In this document: positions 27,475 to 35,664 of the stretch, piece after piece
How the letters are laid out: the number at the start of each line of letters is the position of its first letter
How positions within the stretch are numbered: the first letter of the stretch is position 1
Origin: Agreia sp. Leaf283
GTDB lineage: Bacteria > Actinomycetota > Actinomycetes > Actinomycetales > Microbacteriaceae
Assembly: GCF_001422485.1 (NCBI RefSeq)
Contig: NZ_LMNF01000001.1
Coordinates: 1,541,498-1,605,497 of the forward strand
Length of the DNA: 64,000 nt
Direction of reading: 5' to 3'
Notes under the pieces: generated by a model
What the model saw: the letters and a program-made list of their open reading frames with translations, nothing else
Told to the model about the DNA's origin: nothing
Database searches by the model: none
Position numbers and translations under genes: made by a program

Positions 27475-27606
27475 ATCGACTCGACGCACATGCACCCTCA
27501 ATACCGATCTTCGATGCATACGCGCCGAGTCGATCACGCGTGCGGGATCCACTCGGCGGAAAAGCACAGTCATCGGTCGGGGAAGGTGCTTGTGCGCCGA
27601 GTCGAT
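27475..27606. repeat. Two tandem copies of a 72-bp hairpin unit (20-nt arms)
   Basis: A 20-nt motif (consensus TGCWTGTGCGCCGAGTCGAT) occurs four times: inverted at 27475-27494 and 27547-27566, direct at 27515-27534 and 27587-27606. Each inverted/direct pair encloses exactly 20 nt and the pairs repeat with a 72-bp period. Arms match in about 17 of 20 positions. The enclosed 20-nt loops differ from each other. It lies in the non-coding gap (27414-27644) between the M50 gene start and the kinase stop, both on the minus strand. Confidence 0.85.
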
Positions 27607-27644
27607 GTGCTCTGCCCTTCGACAGAGGTCAGCGGCGCCGCCGC

Positions 27645-28874
27645 TCAGAACTCGAAGCGGGTGACCGTGGAGGCGAGGATCGCGGCGGTCTCGGCCGACA
27701 GCGCCTCGACCGTGTCGAGTGCCCGGCGCTCGAGGACGAGTGCCCGGCCGGCGCGCAGCACACCGCGGGCCGCGCCCTCGCGCAGCACGGGGTCGAGCGT
27801 CTCGATGTCGCTGGCCTTGGCGAAGCCGATGATGCGCCGGATCGCCTTCGCCCCCGCGTAGACGGCGGCGTCCTGCCGGAACTCCGCGAGTAGTGACTCG
27901 AGCACCTCGTCGCCCCAGACGCGCGGGTCGAGCCGCGACGGCCACAGCGACCGGAACTCGGCCTCGAAGGCATTCCACAGCGACGCAGGCAGCGCGAGTA
28001 TCTCGGACGCTCGATCGGGCGAGCCCAGCGCCAGCGCCCTGGCTGCCGCGATCACGAAGTTGCCCCAGAGCGCACCGAGGTCGAAGCCGGTGGGCCCGAA
28101 GAAGCCGAACTCGCTGTCGAAGGCACGAACAGAAGCGGAGACCCCGTCGGACGCGTCTCGCACGAAGACCGATCCCGTGTGGAGGTCGCCGTGGATCAGC
28201 GACTGCGCGCTCGTCATGAACCGGTACTTGGCGATGCCGATCTCGGTCAGCAGCGCTCGGTCCGCTCGGAGGGCGGATACGTCGGGCTCATTCGCCGGCA
28301 GCACGACGTTGTGCGGGTGGTCGATGTAGGGCTCCGTGAACACCAGGTCTTCGGTGATCTGGCACAGCTCGGGGTTGATCGACGCCGCGGCCAGCCTCTT
28401 CTGCTCGAGCGGATCGAGCCCGAAGACCGAGGTATGAAAAGCGGTGCGCGCGATGTATCGCCCGATCTCCGCCGCCGCGAACCCGTGCACCCGAGCCTCG
28501 TTCAGCTCTCCGCGCCAGACGGCATGGTCGCTCAGGTCCTCGATGGCGAGCACGTAATTCGCGGAATCGAAGTCGTACAGCGCGGGCACGTGTTCGGCAT
28601 CGGCCGACTCGTGGGTTCGCAGCACGAGGGCCTCGCGGGCGCTGCGCTCGCGGGTCATCGGCCAGCTGGGGTCGGTGCGCACGTGCGGCAGCGACTGCTT
28701 CAGCACCAGCGACGAGCCGGAGTCGTCGTGCACGATGAACACCAGGTTCAGGTTTCCGTCGCCGACCTCGACCACGTCGAGCGGCCCGTCGGTGCGGATG
28801 CGCGCGGCGAGCGCGGGTCGCTGGGCCAGATAAGCGGCCACGGTGTCGACGGAGAGCTGGCTGAAATCGGTCAT
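27645..28874 (-). CDS. S-methyl-5-thioribose kinase family (second copy, with ABC importer)
   Basis: 409-aa kinase related to MtnK. The catalytic loop is HGDLHTGS (228-235) and the metal motif FDSEFGFFGPTGFDLG (D253, E255), with Ser in place of the Pro of the usual DPE. The N-terminal half includes VGDGNLNLVFIV (nucleotide loop) and LPHVRTDPSWPMT, typical of the family. The ATG at 28872-28874 begins 13 bases after the permease stop without a strong ribosome site. It is the last gene of a binding protein-ATPase-permease-kinase operon, so it most likely phosphorylates the imported sugar. Methylthioribose or 5-deoxyribose is a plausible substrate (inference). Confidence 0.83.
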   Translation of the reverse strand: MTDFSQLSVDTVAAYLAQRPALAARIRTDGPLDVVEVGDGNLNLVFIVHDDSGSSLVLKQSLPHVRTDPSWPMTRERSAREALVLRTHESADAEHVPALYDFDSANYVLAIEDLSDHAVWRGELNEARVHGFAAAEIGRYIARTAFHTSVFGLDPLEQKRLAAASINPELCQITEDLVFTEPYIDHPHNVVLPANEPDVSALRADRALLTEIGIAKYRFMTSAQSLIHGDLHTGSVFVRDASDGVSASVRAFDSEFGFFGPTGFDLGALWGNFVIAAARALALGSPDRASEILALPASLWNAFEAEFRSLWPSRLDPRVWGDEVLESLLAEFRQDAAVYAGAKAIRRIIGFAKASDIETLDPVLREGAARGVLRAGRALVLERRALDTVEALSAETAAILASTVTRFEF

Positions 28875-28887
28875 GACAACAAGTTTC

Positions 28888-29937
28888 TTATGACGAGGTG
28901 GTGCTGCCGGCGGTGACGACGGTGCGGCGGCGCGAGAACGTGAAGCTGAACAGCAGCGCGATGAGCAGCACGATTCCCTTGCCGAAGTCCTGCGCGTAGT
29001 AGGGCAGGCCCACCATGGTGAACCCGGTGACCATCACGGCGATCAGGATGGCGCCGAGCGCCGTTCCCCACGCGTTGGGCCGGCCGATGCCGAGAACCGA
29101 GACGCCCACGAGGGCCACCGCGACGGCATCCAGAAGCAGGGAGTTGCCGGCCGACACGTCGCCCTGGCCGATGCGTGCCCCGAGCAGCAGGCCAGCGATC
29201 GACGCGAGAAGGCCGCAGCCCATATAGGCGACGGTACGGTAGAGCTGAACCCGGATGCCGGCGAGCCGGGCGGCCTCGGCGTTCGCGCCGACCGCGTAGA
29301 GGGCGCGCCCCCAGCGTGTGCGCTCGAGGATGAACCAGAGCAGCGCCGTGATCACGACGAAGATGATCACCGGAATGGGCACAGGGCCGAGGCTGCCCCT
29401 GTCGAGCCACAGGTAGTCGGCGGTGAACTTGCCAGGCGCTGTCGATCCGTCGGAGAGCGACATCTGCGACGAGATCGACTTGCCGTCGACGATCAGCAGC
29501 TTGAGACCGACGATCACGAACGAGGTCGCGAGGGTGGCGAGGAGGTCGGGGATGCGGGCGACGACGATGAGGAACGCGTTGAGCCCGCCGATGAGGAGGC
29601 CGCCGAGCAGCACGACGCCGATCGCGACGACGCCGACCTGGTTGCCGATCACCATCGTCCAGGCGGCGATCGACACGGCGAAGCCGGCCGAGGCGCCCAC
29701 AGAGAGGTCGATGCCTCCGACGGTGATCGCGAGCATCACGCCGAGGCCGGCGATGGCCGTGGGGGCGATGAACTTGAGCATGCCGAACACGTTGTCGACG
29801 GTGCGGAAGTTGGGTTCGGTGATCACGAAGAATGCGATGAGGGCGACCGTCACCCCGATGAAGCCCCAGCGCACGACGAAGGCGGCCCCGCGCTCGGCGA
29901 GCGACGTGGTCTTGGAGGCGAGGGGAGCGCTGGTCAT
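28888..29937 (-). CDS. Sugar-type ABC transporter permease (RbsC family)
   Basis: 349-aa integral membrane protein with about ten hydrophobic segments, matching the BPD_transp_2/RbsC family of ribose-type importers. It carries the conserved ITVGGIDLSVGA motif (first third), the cytoplasmic EAARLAGI coupling segment and LLDAVAVALVGVSVLGIGRPNAWGTALGA. The ATG at 29935-29937 overlaps the ATPase stop (ATGA). It exchanges substrate with the lipoprotein at 31523-32611. Because the operon ends with an MTR-kinase-like gene and faces mtnD, the cargo is probably methylthioribose or a similar pentose. Confidence 0.88.
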   Translation of the reverse strand: MTSAPLASKTTSLAERGAAFVVRWGFIGVTVALIAFFVITEPNFRTVDNVFGMLKFIAPTAIAGLGVMLAITVGGIDLSVGASAGFAVSIAAWTMVIGNQVGVVAIGVVLLGGLLIGGLNAFLIVVARIPDLLATLATSFVIVGLKLLIVDGKSISSQMSLSDGSTAPGKFTADYLWLDRGSLGPVPIPVIIFVVITALLWFILERTRWGRALYAVGANAEAARLAGIRVQLYRTVAYMGCGLLASIAGLLLGARIGQGDVSAGNSLLLDAVAVALVGVSVLGIGRPNAWGTALGAILIAVMVTGFTMVGLPYYAQDFGKGIVLLIALLFSFTFSRRRTVVTAGSTTSS

Positions 29938-31526
29938 TTCGGGTGTCCTTCGTCGTGCGTGCTGCGCTGGTCTCGGGTGCGGGCGCCGAGGAAGGCCCCG
30001 ACGATGCTCGCCCTGTCGGTCTCGTCGGCGTAGGCGTCGAGCTCGACGACCCCCGCCACGAGAACGATGATGCGGTCGGCCACCTCGAGGATCTCGTCGA
30101 CGTCGCTCGAGAGCACGATGGCCCCGGCGTCGCCTGTCGCGACGAGCTCCTTGAGCCTGTCGCCGATCTCGCGCCTGGCCGAGATGTCCACCCCGCGGAA
30201 CGGTTCGTCGAGAAGAGCGAGGCGCGGGCTCGCCGAGAGCCACCGGCCCACGACCACCTTCTGCTGGTTGCCGCCGGAGAGGTCGTCGATCGACGCGTTC
30301 GGCCCCGAGGTGACGACGCCGAGCGAGTCGATCACCTCTCGAGCACGCGACGTCTCGCGTGACGTGCGGAGGGTGCCGAGCGCCGACGAGATCTTGAGGA
30401 ACGGGATGGAGATGTTGTGGGCGACCGACCAGCCGGGCAGCAGGGCCTGCCGCTGGCGGTCTTCGGGAACCAGCACGACGCCGCTGCGCAGCGCGTCGGA
30501 CGGCCGCTTCGGCGCGTAGGGCTCGCCGTCGAGCTCGAGGCTTCCGGATGCCGGGCGCGCGAGCCCCGCGAGAAGCTCGGCCAGCTCGGATTTGCCGGCC
30601 CCGATGAGTCCGAGGATTCCGAGCACCTCGCCGGTGCGCACCTCGAGGTCGAGAGGAGCCGCGGCCGGAAGGAGGGGGACGCCGTTCACCCGGGCGACCA
30701 CGCCCTGGCCGCGGCGGACATCCACCCGCGTCTGTTCGAGTTCGGTCGCGCGACCCAGCATGTCGTGCAGGATCTCGTGCCAGGCGAAGGGCCGCTCGGA
30801 GCTGTGCTGCACGAGCCCGTCGCGCAGAACGACCACGCGGTCGGCCAGGGCCTCGATCTCACCGAAGCGGTGCGACACGTAGACGATGGAGAGGCCCGTG
30901 TCGCGCAGCGCGCGCAGAACGTCGAAAAGGCGGTCGGCCTCGGCGGCGGTGAGGGCCGAGGTCGGCTCGTCGAGGATTAGGAGGCGGGGCGTACCCCGAA
31001 GCGCGCGGGCGAGAACGAGCAGCTGGGCGTCGGAGATGCTGAGCCGGGCCGCGTCCTGCGCGAGCAGGGAGTCGGGCCAGTCGAGGCCCAGGGTGGCGAG
31101 GGCCGCGCGGGCGTCGAGAAACGACTGCTTCGTGTTGCGGAGCGGGTGACGCGAGGCGTTCGCGAGGTCGTCGAGCACAACGTTCTCGGCGATCGAGAGG
31201 CCGGGAACGATGCCGTCGGCGACCTTCTGGTGCACCGTCGAGATGCCGTGGGCCTTCGCGAGAACGGGTGAGGAGAGGTGCAGAACGGTTCCGTCGACCG
31301 CGATGTCGCCGGAGTATCGGGGGTTGGCGCCCGAGAGCGCCTTGATGAGCGTGGACTTGCCCGCGCCGTTCGCTCCGAGGAGCGCGGTGATGCGGCCGGG
31401 GAAGAAGTCGAGCGTCACATCGGTGAGCACGACGTTCGAGCCGTAGGCCACGGAGACGCCCGAAAGGGAGACGACCGGCGACAGCGTCGCCAGCTCGCCT
31501 CCCTCGGGGATGGACGAATCGATCAC
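29934..31526 (-). CDS. Sugar ABC transporter ATP-binding protein (RbsA family, two domains)
   Basis: 530-aa tandem ATPase. Domain 1: Walker A GANGAGKST, degenerate signature LSISDAQLLVLARAL as usual in RbsA proteins, Walker B LLILDEPTSALT. Domain 2: altered P-loop GLIGAGKSE, signature LSGGNQQKVVVGRWL, Walker B LALLDEPFRGVD. Both patterns are normal for monosaccharide ABC ATPases. The likely start is GTG 31524-31526, overlapping the binding-protein stop (GTGA); an open frame extends far upstream but only antisense to, or out of frame with, the binding-protein gene. Confidence 0.9.
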   Translation of the reverse strand: MIDSSIPEGGELATLSPVVSLSGVSVAYGSNVVLTDVTLDFFPGRITALLGANGAGKSTLIKALSGANPRYSGDIAVDGTVLHLSSPVLAKAHGISTVHQKVADGIVPGLSIAENVVLDDLANASRHPLRNTKQSFLDARAALATLGLDWPDSLLAQDAARLSISDAQLLVLARALRGTPRLLILDEPTSALTAAEADRLFDVLRALRDTGLSIVYVSHRFGEIEALADRVVVLRDGLVQHSSERPFAWHEILHDMLGRATELEQTRVDVRRGQGVVARVNGVPLLPAAAPLDLEVRTGEVLGILGLIGAGKSELAELLAGLARPASGSLELDGEPYAPKRPSDALRSGVVLVPEDRQRQALLPGWSVAHNISIPFLKISSALGTLRTSRETSRAREVIDSLGVVTSGPNASIDDLSGGNQQKVVVGRWLSASPRLALLDEPFRGVDISARREIGDRLKELVATGDAGAIVLSSDVDEILEVADRIIVLVAGVVELDAYADETDRASIVGAFLGARTRDQRSTHDEGHPK

Positions 31527-32611
31527 GAGTTGGCGGGAAGCCAGTCTGCCGTGACCTGGTCGGAGAGGTCGAGGCTCGGCTCCTTCTCGCGCAGCGAGGT
31601 GACGTTGTCGATGGAGTTCTCGGTGAGGAACGACTGCGTGATCGTCTTGGCCGGGAACTGCACGTCGTCTTCGTCGAGCTGGCCGGCGAGCTTCAGGGCG
31701 AGCGAGCGGACCACGGCGGCGCCGACGGCGGAGGGGTCGGTGGCCGAGGTGGCGACCCAGGGGCTGCCGTCGGCCGTGATGACCTCGATGTCGGCGTTCG
31801 AGATGTCGATGCCGTAGACCTTGACCTTCGAGCCGAGGTTGTTCTGGTTGACCGCCTGAACGACACCCTTCGTGATCTCGTCGTAGGGGGCGAAGATGGC
31901 CTGCACGTCGGGGTTCTGCTTGAGCGCGGCGTCGACGAGCGGGATGTTGTCGGTCGCGGTCGACTCCGAGACCTTGCCGGTCGAGAACACCACGTCGAGC
32001 TTGTGGTCGGCGACGTACTGCTTCCACACGACGTCGCGGCGGTCGAGGGCCGCATAGCCGGTGGCCGAGACGTAGCCGACCTTGGCGCCGTCTCCGACAT
32101 CGTCGATGAGCTGGTCGAGAACGCCCGAGGCCATCGATTCGTCGGACTGCGAGGTCGTGACCACGCCGGTCGCATCGGTCAGGGCGAGGTCGTAGACGAC
32201 CACGGGGATTCCGGCGTCGACCGCTTTCGTGATGAGCGGCTGCAGGGTGTCGGTGTTGCCGTGGTCGACGATGATCGCGTCGGGCTTGGATGCGATGGCC
32301 TGCTCGAGGTCGCTGGCCTGCTTCGCGTTGTCGTTCCGGGCATCCGAGACCGTGAGGTCGATGTTGGCGGCCTTGGCCTGGGTCGCGGCTCCCGCGCCCC
32401 ACGCCTCGAAGTAGTCGCCTGCTCCGGACTGGCGCACGAGGGCGACCTTCACCGGGTCGCCGTCGAACGGCGCGGGCAGTGCGGCGGATGCCGTGGCCGG
32501 TGCGTCCGTCGAGGCCTCCGAGGTGGTTCCGTTCGACTGGGCGCAGGCCGACAGTGCGAGCACGGTCGTCGCGGCGAGCACGAGTAGGGGGATGCGGCGC
32601 GTGATGGCCAT
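31523..32611 (-). CDS. Sugar ABC transporter substrate-binding lipoprotein (RbsB family)
   Basis: 362-aa exported lipoprotein. The signal peptide MAITRRIPLLVLAATTVLAL ends in a lipobox LSAC with Cys about residue 24, followed by a Ser/Thr/Ala linker and a periplasmic-binding-protein type 1 fold: VKVALVRQSGAGDYFEAWGAGA, DAIIVDHGNTDTLQPLITKAVDAGIPVVVYD, and VKVYGIDISNADIEVI. The ATG at 32609-32611 is preceded by AGGAGA. First gene of the importer operon, divergent from mtnD. The binding-pocket residues cannot be assigned to a sugar from sequence alone. Confidence 0.88.
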   Translation of the reverse strand: MAITRRIPLLVLAATTVLALSACAQSNGTTSEASTDAPATASAALPAPFDGDPVKVALVRQSGAGDYFEAWGAGAATQAKAANIDLTVSDARNDNAKQASDLEQAIASKPDAIIVDHGNTDTLQPLITKAVDAGIPVVVYDLALTDATGVVTTSQSDESMASGVLDQLIDDVGDGAKVGYVSATGYAALDRRDVVWKQYVADHKLDVVFSTGKVSESTATDNIPLVDAALKQNPDVQAIFAPYDEITKGVVQAVNQNNLGSKVKVYGIDISNADIEVITADGSPWVATSATDPSAVGAAVVRSLALKLAGQLDEDDVQFPAKTITQSFLTENSIDNVTSLREKEPSLDLSDQVTADWLPANS

Positions 32612-32735
32612 GGTTTCTCCTGGAGGCGCTGAGATGATGCGATCGGGTCGGGTGGGTCGAGCGGGTCGGACCGGGGTGCAGCCGGGCCGGAGTGCGATGG
32701 TGAGATTCAACCAGCAACGCCTGTGCGCTCTGCTC

Positions 32736-32755
32736 CGTATGACTTCGTATTACTT
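32736..32755. promoter_or_regulatory. Tandem direct repeat between importer operon and mtnD
   Basis: CGTATGACTT (32736-32745) is followed at once by CGTATTACTT (32746-32755), in the 183-base gap between two divergent transcription units of the salvage island. It sits about 40 bases upstream of the mtnD start. A factor bound here could control both units; none is identified. Confidence 0.45.
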
Positions 32756-32782
32756 CCGTGGCGACGCCCGTGGCCGGATCGT

Positions 32783-32788
32783 TACGAT
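32783..32788 (+). promoter_or_regulatory. -10 element of leaderless mtnD
   Basis: TACGAT ends 6 bases before the ATG at 32795, so the A of the start codon is the predicted +1. No Shine-Dalgarno is present. Confidence 0.5.
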
Positions 32789-32794
32789 TGAGCC

Positions 32795-33370
32795 ATGACT
32801 CTTCTGACCGTGTGGGACGAGAACAACGCCTCCACCCCCGAACTCCAGACCCGCGATGCGCAGGTCATCACCGACGTGCTCGCCACGCTCGGTGCCCGTT
32901 TCAGCCGCTGGGAACTCAAGGAGCTCTCGGCGGAGCCCACCCAGGACGAGGTGCTCGCCGCCTACCGCACCGAGATCGACGCGGTCAACGCCGCCCAGGG
33001 CTACACGCTCGTCGACGTGGTCTCGATCGTCGACGACGACTCGCCCGAGTACCTCGAGCAGGCGGCGACGGCCCGCGGCAAGTTCTTGAGCGAGCACCAG
33101 CACGACGACGACGAGGACAGGTTCTTCGCCCGGGGCAGCGGTGTCTTCTACCTGCGCGCCAACGGCAAGGTCAACGCCGTGTTCTGCGAGGCCGGCGACG
33201 TGATCTCCGTTCCCGCGAACACCACCCACTGGTTCGACATGGGCACTCGCCCCCAGTACGTCTCGGTGCGCTTCTTCCACGATGACGACGGCTGGGTCGG
33301 AAACTTTACGGGCAGCGAGATCGCGAAGGACTTCGCGACGTACGACGAGCTGGCGAGCGTCCCCGCGTAG
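32795..33370 (+). CDS. mtnD: Acireductone dioxygenase (ARD)
   Basis: 191-aa cupin metalloenzyme that oxidises the acireductone to the 2-keto acid precursor of methionine plus formate (Fe form) or to an off-pathway product (Ni form). Metal ligands are complete: H101, H103 and E107 in HQHDDDE, and H145 in ANTTHWFDMG. Length is normal. It is divergent to the importer-kinase operon and convergent with the DszC-like gene. With mtnA-K-C-B it completes the salvage route up to the keto acid; a transaminase (mtnE) is not in the window. Confidence 0.93.
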   Translation: MTLLTVWDENNASTPELQTRDAQVITDVLATLGARFSRWELKELSAEPTQDEVLAAYRTEIDAVNAAQGYTLVDVVSIVDDDSPEYLEQAATARGKFLSEHQHDDDEDRFFARGSGVFYLRANGKVNAVFCEAGDVISVPANTTHWFDMGTRPQYVSVRFFHDDDGWVGNFTGSEIAKDFATYDELASVPA

Positions 33371-33381
33371 TTCGGTCCCTG

Positions 33382-33459
33382 CCCTTCGACGGGCTCAGGG
33401 AACGACCTGCCCTTCGACAGGCTCAGGGAACGACCTGTTCACTGAGCCTGTCGAAGGGG
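33382..33459. repeat. Three interspersed-repeat copies between convergent genes
   Basis: Forward copies at 33382-33404 and 33410-33432 and a reverse copy at about 33438-33458 occupy the gap between mtnD and the DszC-like gene. Inverted copies would form a terminator-like hairpin for both. Confidence 0.85.
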
Positions 33460-33464
33460 CCCGG

Positions 33465-34712
33465 TCAGCTGTAGGCGCTGGGCGTCGGAAACGCGCCCGT
33501 GAGGGCGAAGTCGCCGACCTCCTGCGCCTTGTAGACCACGGGGTCGTGCAGCGTGATCGTGCGCGCGTTGCGCCAGAACCGATCCATCGCGGCCGACTCG
33601 CTGGTGGCGCGTGCGCCCATCAGCTCGAACGCGGTCGACGTCACATGCAGCGCCGTGCGGGTCGTCACGACCTTGGCAGCCGCGATCTCCACCGCGGCCC
33701 GGCCCCGCTCCTCGTCGCCGAGCTCCCACTCCTTGTTGGCCGCGTCGACGAACAGGTTGGTCGCGCTCCACGTCAGTGCATCCGCAGCCCGTGTCTGGGC
33801 CGTCAGCTCGCCGATCGTCTGCCGGATGTACGGGTCGTCGATCGCGCGCTCGACCCCCGACGTCGCCCAGGCCCGCGTCGTGGTGCGCGCGTAGTCCGCG
33901 GCCTGCGCGAGCGCGCCCTCGGCGAGCCCGACATGAATGTGGTTCATGGCCAGCTGGAAGGCCAGGATCGACAGCGATCCATAGGGTCGGTACAGCTCGC
34001 CGTCCTGCTCGTTCGGGCCGAGGACCTGCGAGTGCGGAACGGCGACGTCGGTGAACGACACCGATCCCGATGCGCTCAGTCGCTGGCCGATGTTGCTCCA
34101 GTCGTCGTGGTGGACGACTCCGGGGGCCGTCGCATCGATGACGATCGCCAGGCGCTCGCCGGTGTCGACGCGCGTGCCGCTCGCGGTGACGCGGTCGGCG
34201 AGCTGCGCGCCGGTCGCGAAGAATTTGCGCCCGGTCACCGTGAAGCCGTCGGCCGTCGGGGTGAGCTCGAGGCCGGCATCCCGCGGGTTGCCCGCGCCGC
34301 CCCAGAACCATGCCCCGCTCGACAGGCCCCGGTAGAGATCGTCGATGACGTGCTGATTCTCGTTGAGCCGGATGCGCCACGAGTTCACGAAGTGGTACGC
34401 GATCACGTGGCCCAGTCCGGCATCGGCGCGGATGATCGGGCGGAGCGCCCGCAGAACGGTGTGCCAGTCGAGCCCGCCGCCGCCGAGTCGCGTCGGAACG
34501 AGGGCGGGCAGCAGGCCGGATGCGCGCAGTGCCGCGATCTGCTCGAACGGCGCGCGGCCGTCGGCGTCGGCCCTGGCCGCGTCGGCCGCGAAGCTCTCGG
34601 CAAGAGTCTCGGCCGCGTCCAGCGCGGCCTGCTCGGTGGTGATCACGGTGGTGGGGTGTTCGTCGGACACGGCTTCGGCTCCGGTCGGGTGCGGTGGGTG
34701 AAAACGGTTCAT
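33465..34712 (-). CDS. Acyl-CoA dehydrogenase-fold flavin monooxygenase (DszC/SfnB-like)
   Basis: 415-aa flavoprotein of the acyl-CoA dehydrogenase fold, in the branch that uses reduced FMN and O2 (DszC, SfnB and related sulfur-acquisition enzymes). Support: FFATGAQLADRVTASGTR in the middle domain, no acyl-CoA catalytic Glu motif, and the branch-typical C-terminus MDRFWRNARTITLHDPVVYKAQEVG. ATG 34712 appears leaderless (CATAGT a few bases upstream). Next to mtnD it suggests an organosulfur theme; the substrate is unknown. No flavin reductase is adjacent. Confidence 0.75.
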   Translation of the reverse strand: MNRFHPPHPTGAEAVSDEHPTTVITTEQAALDAAETLAESFAADAARADADGRAPFEQIAALRASGLLPALVPTRLGGGGLDWHTVLRALRPIIRADAGLGHVIAYHFVNSWRIRLNENQHVIDDLYRGLSSGAWFWGGAGNPRDAGLELTPTADGFTVTGRKFFATGAQLADRVTASGTRVDTGERLAIVIDATAPGVVHHDDWSNIGQRLSASGSVSFTDVAVPHSQVLGPNEQDGELYRPYGSLSILAFQLAMNHIHVGLAEGALAQAADYARTTTRAWATSGVERAIDDPYIRQTIGELTAQTRAADALTWSATNLFVDAANKEWELGDEERGRAAVEIAAAKVVTTRTALHVTSTAFELMGARATSESAAMDRFWRNARTITLHDPVVYKAQEVGDFALTGAFPTPSAYS

Positions 34713-34780
34713 TACCACTATGCCGTGCTCCGTCGGCAGGGGACTGCCCGGGTGCCTTTCGAGGCGCTAGTTTCTTTCTT

Positions 34781-35662
34781 ATGACGTTCAATGACAACGC
34801 CAAGCTCGACACGAGCCGGGTATCCAAGCGCGGCCGCAACACCGGCATCGCGGTGGGCGGCGGCAGCGCCGTGGTGGTCATCGGGCTCTTTCTGCTTTCG
34901 CAGGTTCTGGGCGTCGACCTCACCGGCCTCGCCGGCGGCGGCCAGCAAGGCACGCAGAGCGAGGAGAGTCTCGACAAGTGCGACTTCGGATCCGAAGCGA
35001 ATGCAGACGTCGAGTGCCTCATGGTGGGCGCCGAGAACTCGCTCAACGACTACTGGATCGATGAGGCCCCGGCCCTCGGCATCACGTACGCCCCGCCGGC
35101 CGACTTCGTGCTGTTCACCGCGGCCACGAACACCGGCTGCGGCCAGGCCTCCAGCTCGACCGGACCCTTCTACTGCCCGCCAGACCAGTCCATCTACATC
35201 GACACCTCGTTCTTCGACGAGCTGCGCACCCAGTTCGGCGCCAGCGGCGGAACCCTCTCCGAGATGTATGTCGTCGCGCACGAATTCGGCCATCACATCC
35301 AGAACCTCGCCGGAGTGATGGACCGCACCGATCGCACCGACACGGGGCCGACATCTGACTCTGTGCGCACCGAGCTGCAGGCCGACTGCTTCGCCGGCGC
35401 CTGGGTGACCGCGGCATCCACGACCGAAGACGTCGACGGCGTCACGTTCCTCAAGCCGGTGACGGATGCGCAGGTCGCCGACGCCTTGAACGCTGCGTCG
35501 GTCATCGGTGACGACCGCATCCAGGAGATGGGCTCCGGCCAGGTGAACCCCGAGACGTGGACTCACGGATCGAGCGAGCAGCGCGAGAAGTGGTTCCAGA
35601 CCGGGCTGAAGAACGGCGCCGGCAGCTGCGACACGTTCTCGATCAGCGGGTCAGAGTTGTAG
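34781..35662 (+). CDS. Neutral zinc metallopeptidase (YpfJ family)
   Basis: 293-aa membrane-anchored peptidase of the YpfJ/zinc_peptidase family. A single N-terminal hydrophobic helix (about 22-47) follows a basic cytoplasmic tail. The catalytic motif is VVAHEFGHHIQNLAG (HEFGH), with a downstream acidic ligand in ELQADCFAGAW. Cysteine pairs (CDF/CLMV, CGQ/YCPP) probably form disulfides. TAGTTT (34768-34773) 7 bases before the ATG indicates a leaderless transcript. Substrate unknown. Two bases after its stop comes a GNAT gene. Confidence 0.88.
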   Translation: MTFNDNAKLDTSRVSKRGRNTGIAVGGGSAVVVIGLFLLSQVLGVDLTGLAGGGQQGTQSEESLDKCDFGSEANADVECLMVGAENSLNDYWIDEAPALGITYAPPADFVLFTAATNTGCGQASSSTGPFYCPPDQSIYIDTSFFDELRTQFGASGGTLSEMYVVAHEFGHHIQNLAGVMDRTDRTDTGPTSDSVRTELQADCFAGAWVTAASTTEDVDGVTFLKPVTDAQVADALNAASVIGDDRIQEMGSGQVNPETWTHGSSEQREKWFQTGLKNGAGSCDTFSISGSEL

Positions 35663-35664
35663 CC

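Noticed and set aside
27475-27606. CRISPR array
   Set aside because: Repeats alternate in orientation, diverge from each other, and number only four; no cas genes are present.
31527-32717. N-terminal extension of the RbsA-like ATPase to 927 residues
   Set aside because: It overlaps the whole binding-lipoprotein gene in another frame; the GTG at 31526 gives a normal RbsA length.
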